Shown piece by piece: positions 1 through 5,811 of a DNA stretch of 6,914 bases (positions within the stretch are counted from its first letter, which is position 1; each line of letters begins with the position of its first letter). The stretch covers positions 1-6,914 of the forward strand of contig JAENXG010000128.1 in NCBI GenBank assembly GCA_016649675.1, read 5' to 3'. Below the pieces are notes generated by a model that ran no database searches, had not been told where the DNA came from, and worked only from the letters and a program-made list of their open reading frames with translations. Origin of the DNA: Methyloceanibacter sp. GTDB taxonomy: Bacteria > Pseudomonadota > Alphaproteobacteria > Rhizobiales > Methyloligellaceae. Position numbers and translations under genes: made by a program.

Positions 1-101
1 CTCGTCGATCGACCCTGGACGATCATGTCAATCGGCATGCGTGACTGGGCCTATCGGTCATGATCATCGCGACTTGGTATTAGCTCCTGTACGAAGCTCG
101 T

Positions 102-368
102 TTATATGCAAGAGAGTGTTGACAACCGCCGTGGCAGTGCCGTCGCGTGATATAATTTAAGCTTCGGTTGGAAGACGAAGCCCACAACGGGGACATCCGC
201 AGCCTGAACGCTAAGGGTTGAAACGAGAAAGACGAAGATGGCGAGGAAGCGTAGGAGGATGGCAAGGCGGATATGCCTCCCCGCAGTAAGACCACTCGGG
301 ATTCCTGAGGGTCTGCTCCAAACAGTACACTTGCGGGTCCCGCATGGGGGTTTTGCGACGCGTCTCAA
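102..368 (-). CDS. Doubtful small frame with secretion-signal-like segment
   Basis: This frame would encode up to 88 residues, but only from a TTG codon at 368; there is no ATG. Residues about 34-57 form a strongly hydrophobic run (LAILLRFLAIFVFLVSTLSV) followed by QAAD, which looks like a Sec signal peptide with a cleavage site after QA. The remaining 32 residues have no motif I know. A purine-rich GGGGAGG stands just before the hydrophobic run on the minus strand (about 275-281), yet no standard start codon follows it in frame. It may be a decayed exported-protein gene, the truncated start of a substrate-binding protein, or chance. It lies downstream of the synthase on the same strand, about 125 bases away. 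Confidence 0.2.
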   Translation of the reverse strand: MRRVAKPPCGTRKCTVWSRPSGIPSGLTAGRHIRLAILLRFLAIFVFLVSTLSVQAADVPVVGFVFQPKLKLYHATALPRRLSTLSCI

Positions 369-465
369 GTCAAACGATTACACTTAAGCGGTCCGATCGA
401 AAATGCCATGGCCCTAACCGCGATGAGCGACTTGCCCAATAGCTCAACCGGCCCCTGGGCTAATG

Positions 466-490
466 GCCAAGTCATGATTGGCTTTTCTCT
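466..490 (+). terminator. Weak terminator-like hairpin
   Basis: GCCAA (466-470) and TTGGC (478-482) form a 5-bp stem with a 7-base loop, extendable by one G-U pair, followed on the plus strand by TTTTCTCT. The polarity would stop plus-strand transcription running into the end of the minus-strand synthase gene. On the minus strand the hairpin is preceded, not followed, by the A/T run, so it is not a good terminator for the synthase itself. The stem is short and this is a low-confidence call. Confidence 0.22.
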
Positions 491-492
491 AG

Positions 493-1803
493 CTAGGTTT
501 CGATGCCGTCCCCTTCTTCGTTCATGAGGAACCGAAGCATTTTCTTCATTCTCACTAGTTGGATAAACAGATTGTTTTCTGGATCGACGCCCGGGGGGGA
601 CATCGGATACTTGAAATAGAATGACAGCCAGTCCTGAATCCCCTTCATCTCAGCGCGGTGCGCAAGATCAATGAACAACGCCAGGTCAAGGACGAGGGGC
701 GCGGCTAAAATACTATCTCGGCATAGGAAGTTCACCTTGATTTGCATCGGATAATTGAGCCAGCCGGTAAGGTCGATACTGTCCCAACTCTCCTTGTTAT
801 CACCACGCGGTGGGTAATAGTTGATCCGGACCGCGTGATGGAAATTGCCATAGAGCTCCGGGTATAGCTCCGGCTCAAGGATGTGTTCGAGTACCGAAAG
901 CTTCACCGATTCTTTGGTCTTGAACGACCCTGGATCGTCGAGAACTTGGCCGTCCCGATTGCCCAGGATGTTGCTGGAGAACCACCCTCTTAGTCCCAAC
1001 AGGCGCGCCGTCAAACCCGGCGCCAGCACTGTCTTAACAAGGGTCTGTCCGGTCTTAAGATCCTTCCCCGCGACCGGGACCCCGTTCGCCTCTGCGAGTT
1101 GCACCAGCGCCGGAATGTCAATGCACAGGTTGGGGGTAGCATTGACGAAAGGAATATGGCATTTCAAAGCGGCATACGCGTAGATCATGCTCGGAGCTAT
1201 CGCCGGATCATTCGCGCGGAGTCCGGTCTCGAATTCTTTGATTCCTTGGTGCGCCTCGGCTCTCTCAATCCAGACTTCTGTGGAGCCGCACCAGATCATG
1301 ACCAGTCGGTTGACGCGGCTGTCGCTTCGGAATCCCTCTATGTCCTCGACGAGGCATTGAGCCAAGTCCATCTTGCTCGCTGCTGACTTGATGTTCGTTC
1401 CGCCGCGCAACGTGGGCACATAGGCGGGATCGAATACTGCCGACATCGGTCGGATTTTCTGGAGAAAGTCCTTCACCGAGTCCCGATGGGCATCCTCCAG
1501 CACCCCCGCCTTCAGGGCGGCGGCGTAGCAATCGTCGGGAAACACATCCCATCCCCCGAACACCAAGTCGGATAGGCGCGCAAGGGGCATGAAATCCCGG
1601 ATTTTAGGAACACGTTGCGCCGCGCCTTTTCCCAACCGTATTGTGCCCAGCTGCGTCATGGACCCGACCGGCACCCCCAATCCTCTCCTCACCAATTCGA
1701 CACCGGCGATACAGGTGGTCGCTACCGCACCCATTCCCGGCAGGAGCACGCCCAGCTTCCCAGATGCTGGAAGAATCTCTTTTCCACGCTTCATTTGTGT
1801 CAT
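493..1803 (-). CDS. Inositol-3-phosphate synthase (myo-inositol-1-phosphate synthase)
   Basis: This NAD-dependent cytosolic enzyme converts glucose 6-phosphate to 1L-myo-inositol 1-phosphate (inositol 3-phosphate), the only de novo route to inositol. Numbering is from the ATG at 1803 (436 residues). An N-terminal Rossmann segment carries LLPGMGAVATT (glycine motif at 23-30), then GWDVF at 84-88, IWCGSTEVW at 170-178, GKDLKTGQT at 246-254, GNRDG at 281-285 and FKTKESVK at 294-301. The residues matching the catalytic set of the yeast enzyme are all present: Asp248, Asp284, Lys297, Lys301, Lys337 (in GDNK) and Lys398 (in FKYP). The 13-residue step from Asp284 to Lys297 agrees with yeast. Length is normal for the short prokaryotic form. 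The start is uncertain: TTG 1824, ATG 1803 and ATG 1794 are in frame and none has a good ribosome site. The gene follows the methyltransferase by 52 bases and probably shares its transcript. It appears full length and functional. Confidence 0.92.
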   Translation of the reverse strand: MTQMKRGKEILPASGKLGVLLPGMGAVATTCIAGVELVRRGLGVPVGSMTQLGTIRLGKGAAQRVPKIRDFMPLARLSDLVFGGWDVFPDDCYAAALKAGVLEDAHRDSVKDFLQKIRPMSAVFDPAYVPTLRGGTNIKSAASKMDLAQCLVEDIEGFRSDSRVNRLVMIWCGSTEVWIERAEAHQGIKEFETGLRANDPAIAPSMIYAYAALKCHIPFVNATPNLCIDIPALVQLAEANGVPVAGKDLKTGQTLVKTVLAPGLTARLLGLRGWFSSNILGNRDGQVLDDPGSFKTKESVKLSVLEHILEPELYPELYGNFHHAVRINYYPPRGDNKESWDSIDLTGWLNYPMQIKVNFLCRDSILAAPLVLDLALFIDLAHRAEMKGIQDWLSFYFKYPMSPPGVDPENNLFIQLVRMKKMLRFLMNEEGDGIET

Positions 1804-1855
1804 TTTTTGAATGAGACCGTGCAACCCGCCGGAGTTGCGGCTATCAGATTCGCGG

Positions 1856-2626
1856 CTAGCAAGCCTTCACGGTCAGAAAGACGTTGCCGTCGCTCCAACG
1901 GATCTGGTCGGCTTCCGAGAAGTTGCGCATGATGCTCTCTCGAAACTCAGATATGCACTCTTCCAGGCGCTCCTCCTTGTAGAGGCTGAAGGTGGAGTAG
2001 TGACGGGCCCTGACCTTCTCGATGAGGCGTTCCAACGAGCTTACGCGGTCGAATCGGAACAGTTTGATGGTATCGAGCGCCAAGCCGGGGATGCTCCGAA
2101 TGGTCGCCTCGATGCTGTCGAGGGAGTAGAGTCGCCGCTCCACCGTATTGAAATCTGGAAAGTACCTGCCCCAGATGCTGGTCTCGTTTTGAGACAGAAG
2201 GCGAGTATAAATTCCAATTATGCCGTCCTTTTTAAGCACACGTCGGGCCTCCCGCAAGAAGGCTGGCATAATAAAATGATGAACGGCATTGAAGGTGAAC
2301 ACCACGTCGACGGAGTTCGGGTCTAGGGGAAACTCGCTAGCGTCCCCAGTGGTGGCATCGAAGCGGTCGATATTGGCAACACGTAAGAGACGCGTGGTCT
2401 CGGCAATCATGTCGCTGCTCCGATCGAGGCAGATCAGATGGAGCTGCGGCATCATCTGCAGGAGGAGGAGAGCGTACCGACCAGGTCCGCAACCAACGTC
2501 TATGGCGACGCAACGCGCGCGGTTGGAAAACAGATCTCGGATGTACTCGATCGGCTCGTGATCGGTTTTCCGGAGTTCGTTGTACTTGTCTGCTACCTCC
2601 GAGAAATGCTCGTCCATGCTCCGCAT
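1856..2626 (-). CDS. Class I SAM-dependent methyltransferase (Methyltransf_11-like)
   Basis: A Rossmann-fold methyltransferase that moves a methyl group from S-adenosylmethionine to an unknown acceptor. Numbering is from the ATG at 2626 (256 residues). Motif I is VAIDVGCGPGRY (about 40-51), the acidic end of strand 2 is LICLD (Asp68), the adenine-contacting GDASEFPL is near 94-101, and strand 4 with its helix is VDVVFTFNAVHHF (106-118). REARRVLKKDGIIGIYT (about 125-141) is the usual post-motif strand 5 region. The C-terminal half (SIWGRYFP, then a charged helical section) is the part that would set the substrate, and I cannot infer it. I chose ATG 2626 because AAGGA lies 8 bases upstream; a TTG at 2662 and ATGs at 2635 and 2617 are also in frame. 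It is the first gene of a two-gene minus-strand unit with the inositol phosphate synthase. Its acceptor could be a cyclitol, a sugar, a lipid or a secondary metabolite. Confidence 0.85.
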   Translation of the reverse strand: MRSMDEHFSEVADKYNELRKTDHEPIEYIRDLFSNRARCVAIDVGCGPGRYALLLLQMMPQLHLICLDRSSDMIAETTRLLRVANIDRFDATTGDASEFPLDPNSVDVVFTFNAVHHFIMPAFLREARRVLKKDGIIGIYTRLLSQNETSIWGRYFPDFNTVERRLYSLDSIEATIRSIPGLALDTIKLFRFDRVSSLERLIEKVRARHYSTFSLYKEERLEECISEFRESIMRNFSEADQIRWSDGNVFLTVKAC

Positions 2627-2634
2627 GTTAGCCA

Positions 2635-2639
2635 TCCTT
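2635..2639 (-). promoter_or_regulatory. Ribosome binding site that sets the methyltransferase start
   Basis: AAGGA on the minus strand, 8 bases before the ATG at 2626. It favours that ATG over the TTG at 2662. The ATG at 2635 overlaps the site and so cannot use it. The ATG at 2617 would be 17 bases away, which is too far. Confidence 0.6.
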
Positions 2640-2663
2640 AAGATGCAAACTTTCGCGTGCAAG

Positions 2664-2765
2664 TTAGTTTTTTTCTATTAGCTCTTTTTTCTTAGCAGAG
2701 CTAGTCCCCGTACGGCAGAGCACATTCACTGCGATCTCAATGATCTGCTCTTCCGTATGCCTCGA
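2664..2765 (-). pseudogene. Remnant of an IS3-type OrfA (transposase helix-turn-helix subunit)
   Basis: The minus-strand frame from 2765 reads SRHTEEQIIEIAV, then NVLCRTGTSSAKKK, and stops at TAA (2664-2666). IS3-family OrfA proteins typically begin with a basic stretch plus TEEQII and continue after some ten residues with a helix-turn-helix of the type LCR-x-x-G-I-S. Both blocks are present, but the residues between them are missing, so this looks like an internally deleted N-terminal relic of about 33 codons without a start codon. It lies antisense and back to back with the IS3 OrfB relic starting about 2766, so the two come from separate insertions or from a rearrangement. The DNA also covers the place where the methyltransferase promoter should be. 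The match is short, so chance is possible. Confidence 0.4.
2679..2703. repeat. Perfect 7-bp inverted repeat upstream of the methyltransferase
   Basis: TAGCTCT (2679-2685) is mirrored by AGAGCTA (2697-2703) with an 11-base spacer. No T-run follows on either strand, so it is not a standard terminator. It lies about 53-77 bases before the methyltransferase ATG and could be a regulator site, or a chance feature of the OrfA relic it overlaps. Confidence 0.35.
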
Positions 2766-3164
2766 GGGCGCCGGTCGCCGTACCGCGCTTGCCCAATGAG
2801 GTGGTCGCTCGATTTCCTATCAGTTCATCGACGGCCGCCGCTTCCGCATTCTTGCGGTAGTTGATGATTTCCGACACTTCGCTCTCCGGCATGCGGGTCG
2901 CCCGCGAGCTCGATCGGCTCTGCCTCGAACGAGGCAAGCCGAGGATGATCGTGAGGACAATGGCACTGAGCTGACCAGCAATGTGGTGTTGCGTTGGGCC
3001 GACGATCACCAGGTGGCCTGGCACTATATCGCGCCCGGCAAGCCGGTGCAGAACGCCTTCGTAGAGAGCTTCAACGGTCGCCTGCGCGATGAGCTTCTAA
3101 ACGAGACCCTGTTCCGCTCGCTCTCCCACGCCCGCATTGTGCTCGAAGCCTGGCGCGCCGACTA
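2766..3164 (+). pseudogene. IS3-family transposase OrfB, 5' part, frameshifted and split
   Basis: Pieces in shifting frames rebuild an IS3-type DDE transposase. About 2768-2800 reads APVAVPRLPNE, 2799-2819 reads RWSLDFL, 2821-2871 reads QFIDGRRFRILAVVDDF, 2873-2953 reads DTSLSGMRVARELD and on to RGKPRMIV, and from 2956 DNGTELTSN continues openly. The first catalytic Asp is in RWSLDF, the second in DNGTE (2956) and the Glu in FVESFNG (3064), giving the IS3 D(35)E spacing. At least three small deletions separate the pieces: near 2800-2820, about 28 bases after VVDDF, and one base at about 2954. The N-terminal portion and OrfA are missing. The gene breaks at EAWRADYN (3163-3168); a few foreign codons then lead to a TAA at 3178. 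Its natural continuation, YNAVRPHASLG, stands at 5812 on the same strand. Confidence 0.85.
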
Positions 3165-3187
3165 CAATCCTGTTTCATAACACCCAT
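3165..3187 (+). repeat. Left terminal inverted repeat / recombination arm
   Basis: It begins CAATCCTG and ends TAACACCCAT, starting directly after TA 3163-3164. Its reverse complement matches the arm at 5789-5811 at 13 of 23 positions without gaps, concentrated in TGGG-x-GTT-x-TG at the inner end and TTG next to the TA. The recombinase stop codon begins 5 bases inside it. Confidence 0.6.
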
Positions 3188-3191
3188 CTGT

Positions 3192-5267
3192 CTATGCCAT
3201 TGAAGGGAATAGGATTTGCTGATCGAGATGCGATCCCGTGGGGTATTTTGGATTTTTTCGCGCGCGATGAGCGATGCGCTGAGCGTCCGGCACGCCAAGC
3301 GCTGATCGGCTGAAGATCCACGGACCATCCGCCAGGGGATGAACGCCTTCAATCTCGCCCGCCTCGGCGGCGAGCCTGAGCGTCTTTGGCACAACGCCGA
3401 TCAGGCGTGCGGCTTTGCTAAGATTGAGCCACGGTTCGTGCCCGTCCAACGCCGGGCGGAAGACGGGGATCTTATGGTGGGACCTGAGCGCAGTGACCCG
3501 CTCCCGTGTCCAGCGATTGCCGTAGCCAGTTGCAAGGCCGTTCCGGTTCAGAATGCCGGCAATCAGATCATCATTGGCGATAAGAACCAGTTGCCGCACA
3601 GCAGCGATGATATCGGCTGAGGTGCTGTTGCGCTGCCCACGGCGGCGGCGCGGCAGGCGCAGTTCGGTATGGACACCGCCAATCCAATGGATCAGGAGAA
3701 CGATCTTGGCCGCTTCAGCGTCGATATCAGCGACCACCTCATGGATGACGGTGCGAACGATGCGCTTCTTGAGCCTTGCATCTGTCGTCGGCGCCGACCA
3801 GACAGCCTTGAGATCCGTGGCGAGCGCGGTGACGTGTGCTGGCGACAGAAGTGATGGTCCTGGTGTCGACGCATTATGCTCGGCAATCCTGATCTCGATC
3901 TCGCCGACTCGCGTGAGCGCCCGATTCCATCGTAACTCCAGTTCCGCCGCGACAAGCCGGTTCTGCGGATCGGCGGCGTCATACTGCCGGAATGCCCGAT
4001 CGGCGCTGTAGCGTGCGGCCTCGAGATCGTGCGCCAGCGCGTCGCGAACCTGATCGCGCCGACCGGTCGCTTGTGCTTCGGCTTCGACGGCCGCGGTGAT
4101 CGCTCCCGGCTCGACGACCCGTAGAAGCGCTTCTTCAATGGCGTCGTCGACGCGCAATCCTCCAAAGGCGATGCAGCGCGGCTCGCCATTGTCGAGCAAA
4201 CCCCGCCAGCAGGAATAGCGTGGAATGTTATGGCTGGTTCCCGTGTATCGGACCGTCAGCTTGCGTCCGCAGCGCCGACAGCGGACAAGACCGGCGAGCA
4301 GGGCGTCGCCATGCTTGGGCGCTCCATGATGCCGGCCTTGGGGTACGTTGTCGCTCACCATCTTGCGGATCGCCTCCGACCGCTCCCAACTGACGTAACC
4401 CTCATGGATGCCTGGAATCAACGCCAGCCATTCGGCTCGCGCCTTGCGGCGGCTCCTGGGTCGGATCACTCCTGCTGCATCATATCCTGTCGCGACACGA
4501 CTCTTACCATAGGCGTAGGCGCCGCCGTAGATCGGGTTCTCGATCATCCGGTGGATGGTCGCATAGTTCGGCCTGCGCCAGACCACGTCACTGTTGTTGC
4601 GCTTTGCGGGCAAATCCAGCCCATGCTCAAGGAACCAGAGCAGGGCCTGCCGGGCGCTGCCGAGTTCCGCCACCTTGTCGAACACGAGGGTGATGGCGTC
4701 CTGGACACGGCGATCGGCATCCTTCTCGAGCCTGTCGCCGACCTTCACGAAGCCGACCGGGGCAGCCACGATGAGTTCGCCGCGCCGCGCCTTCTCGTAT
4801 CGGGCCGACAGGGAACGCTGGCGAAGAAGATCGAGCTCATACTCGTTGAGGCTTCCCTTCAGTCCCAGCAGCAGCCGATCATTGCCCTGGCGCGGCGCAT
4901 AAACAGTCTCCTGATCGATCAGCACCGTATCGACGACGCGGCACATCTCGATCAGCTGTTGCCAGTCACGGCTGTTGCGGGCGAAACGCGAGACTTCCCG
5001 CGCAGCGACCGCACCGACCTTGCCGAGGCAGACTTCGGCCACCATTCGGTCGAAGCCGGCGCGCGTGACGCCGCCCGCCGCTGAGCGGCCGAGATCGTCA
5101 TCGACCGTATCGATACGAGACCAGCCCAGCGCTGTGAGACGATCGCGCATGGCATATTGCAGGGCGCTGCTCTCGCGATTGTGGAGAACCTGATGGGGCG
5201 AGGACTGCCGCACATAAAGGATTGCCTTGCGCTCCAGATGGTGCGGCCTGATCTTCTCAGACGTCAT
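3192..5267 (-). CDS. Large serine recombinase (resolvase/invertase superfamily)
   Basis: A 691-residue site-specific recombinase that would excise and integrate its element through a serine-DNA intermediate. The resolvase catalytic domain spans about 13-165: YVRQSS supplies the nucleophile Ser22, SRFARN (93-98) is the conserved arginine motif, and NEYELDLLRQRS lies on the linking helix. A recombinase domain (about 165-310) follows. A zinc ribbon has Cys330, Cys333, Cys353 and Cys365. A charged helical, probably coiled-coil stretch occupies about 372-465. Two likely DNA-binding segments end the protein: about 549-600, and about 613-655 (LNLSKAARLIGVVPKTLRLAAEAG), which resembles an excisionase/MerR-type helix-turn-helix. 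GAGGAG stands 7 bases before the ATG at 5267. The ATG lies inside the end of the 65-residue gene (11-base overlap), suggesting translational coupling. It is intact, with no missing catalytic residue, so the element may still be mobile. Confidence 0.93.
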   Translation of the reverse strand: MTSEKIRPHHLERKAILYVRQSSPHQVLHNRESSALQYAMRDRLTALGWSRIDTVDDDLGRSAAGGVTRAGFDRMVAEVCLGKVGAVAAREVSRFARNSRDWQQLIEMCRVVDTVLIDQETVYAPRQGNDRLLLGLKGSLNEYELDLLRQRSLSARYEKARRGELIVAAPVGFVKVGDRLEKDADRRVQDAITLVFDKVAELGSARQALLWFLEHGLDLPAKRNNSDVVWRRPNYATIHRMIENPIYGGAYAYGKSRVATGYDAAGVIRPRSRRKARAEWLALIPGIHEGYVSWERSEAIRKMVSDNVPQGRHHGAPKHGDALLAGLVRCRRCGRKLTVRYTGTSHNIPRYSCWRGLLDNGEPRCIAFGGLRVDDAIEEALLRVVEPGAITAAVEAEAQATGRRDQVRDALAHDLEAARYSADRAFRQYDAADPQNRLVAAELELRWNRALTRVGEIEIRIAEHNASTPGPSLLSPAHVTALATDLKAVWSAPTTDARLKKRIVRTVIHEVVADIDAEAAKIVLLIHWIGGVHTELRLPRRRRGQRNSTSADIIAAVRQLVLIANDDLIAGILNRNGLATGYGNRWTRERVTALRSHHKIPVFRPALDGHEPWLNLSKAARLIGVVPKTLRLAAEAGEIEGVHPLADGPWIFSRSALGVPDAQRIAHRARKNPKYPTGSHLDQQILFPSMA

Positions 5268-5454
5268 GACGCGTCTCCTCCCGTTCCGGAATGCGATCGC
5301 CGTCGGCGTGGTCGAGGATCAGGCGGACCATCAGCTTCGTCAGCGCCTGGCGTGTCTCGATTGGCAGCGCCTGCCATTGCGGCGTCTGCGCCGTCTCGGC
5401 GTCGTGCGGGTTGGAGAACAGATCGAACTGATATGTCGTGGGCTGGCGCGGCAT
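5257..5454 (-). CDS. Small recombinase-associated protein, unknown function
   Basis: 65 residues starting MPRQPTTYQFDLFSNP. The body WQALPIETRQALTKLMVRLI (about 27-46) is probably helical, and a very polar end follows (HADGDRIPEREETRHDV). GGGGAG sits 6 bases before the ATG at 5454, which fixes the start; an ATG two codons upstream (5460) abuts the site and is too close. Its stop overlaps the recombinase start by 11 bases. From memory, short proteins of this style regularly precede large serine recombinases of this type in rhizobia and relatives, which makes this a real gene rather than a chance frame. No catalytic or metal motif is visible. It might be a partner that controls recombinase activity or direction, but the sequence does not show that. 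Confidence 0.75.
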   Translation of the reverse strand: MPRQPTTYQFDLFSNPHDAETAQTPQWQALPIETRQALTKLMVRLILDHADGDRIPEREETRHDV

Positions 5455-5811
5455 GAACATCTCCCCGATTCGCCTCGTGAGAGAGCAATGCTGCGCTCGA
5501 ATCCCGCAATTGCGATGGTGCACCCGAAACGGGCGTAACGTCCTGCAGCAGCCCCGCCAAGACGCGGAGCGCAGCAAAATCAACATGGGGAGTGGCTCCA
5601 ACCCACCAGGCGGCACTGGCTGCCCGATCGAACATCCAGGCCGGAACCTCCAGCCACCGACCCGACGTCGAACCCAAGCGGCTACAGCGGAAAACCTCCC
5701 CGCCACCCTTCTCGATCACCTGATGAATGTGAACAAGGCATCCCGCCCATGGATGCCACGGATAAAGAAGCTCGCGTTCCTCACTCCCGTGGGCGTTCTG
5801 TCGTCGTGTTG
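5264..5811 (-). CDS. YPWHPW-motif protein (DUF5372-like), start lost
   Basis: The first gene of the cassette on the minus strand. Its conserved core begins with ELLYPWHPWAGCLVHIHQVI (YPWHPW at 5764-5747), followed by RWLEVPAWMFD and DFAALRVLAGLLQDV. The pattern Y-P-x-H-P-x-x-G near the N-terminus, then LEVPxWM and a closing leucine-rich helix, resembles the small DUF5372-type proteins found beside recombinases; the family name is from memory. No ATG, GTG or TTG lies in this frame between the cassette edge at 5811 and the motif. The only upstream candidates, GTG 5860 and TTG 5911, are in the flanking IS3 DNA. Downstream the frame stays open to a TGA at 5264, which would overlap the whole 65-residue gene out of frame; the real product may be shorter functionally, or the reading frame altered. 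Function unknown. Confidence 0.5.
5275..5280 (-). promoter_or_regulatory. Strong ribosome binding site of the recombinase
   Basis: GAGGAG on the minus strand, 7 bases before the recombinase ATG. It lies within the coding end of the upstream 65-residue gene, so ribosomes finishing that gene could reload here. Confidence 0.7.
5789..5811 (+). repeat. Right terminal inverted repeat / recombination arm
   Basis: It starts GTGGGCGTTCTG and ends GTGTTG, directly before TA 5812-5813. It pairs with the arm at 3165-3187. Together with the TA and the following CAAC it makes a perfect 10-bp palindrome, GTTGTACAAC (5808-5817), at the right junction. Confidence 0.6.

Larger units (their letters stand above)
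1..492. other. Region without a recognisable gene
   Basis: No convincing gene is visible in these 492 bases. A plus-strand frame is open from base 1 to a TGA at 61-63 (ending in residues MRDWAYRS) and could be the tail of a gene entering from the left, but it is too short to identify. The minus strand has one weak frame with a signal-peptide-like stretch (102-368, listed separately). The last part is the downstream side of the inositol phosphate synthase gene. The rest I cannot explain. Confidence 0.5.

Noticed and set aside
119..156. TTGACA (119-124) and TATAAT (151-156), a sigma-70 promoter look-alike
   Set aside because: The two boxes are 26 bases apart, far from the usual 16-18, and no gene starts downstream on that strand.
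1811..2326. Plus-strand frame of 171 codons
   Set aside because: It is antisense to the methyltransferase, which has intact SAM-binding motifs; the plus-strand product has no family features.
2737..3024. Minus-strand frame of 95 codons
   Set aside because: It is antisense to the IS3 OrfB relic, whose D(35)E and surrounding motifs are convincing on the plus strand.
4230..5084. Plus-strand frame of 284 codons
   Set aside because: It lies entirely antisense to the recombinase, whose domains and ribosome site are clear; it is a GC-rich shadow with no recognisable motif.
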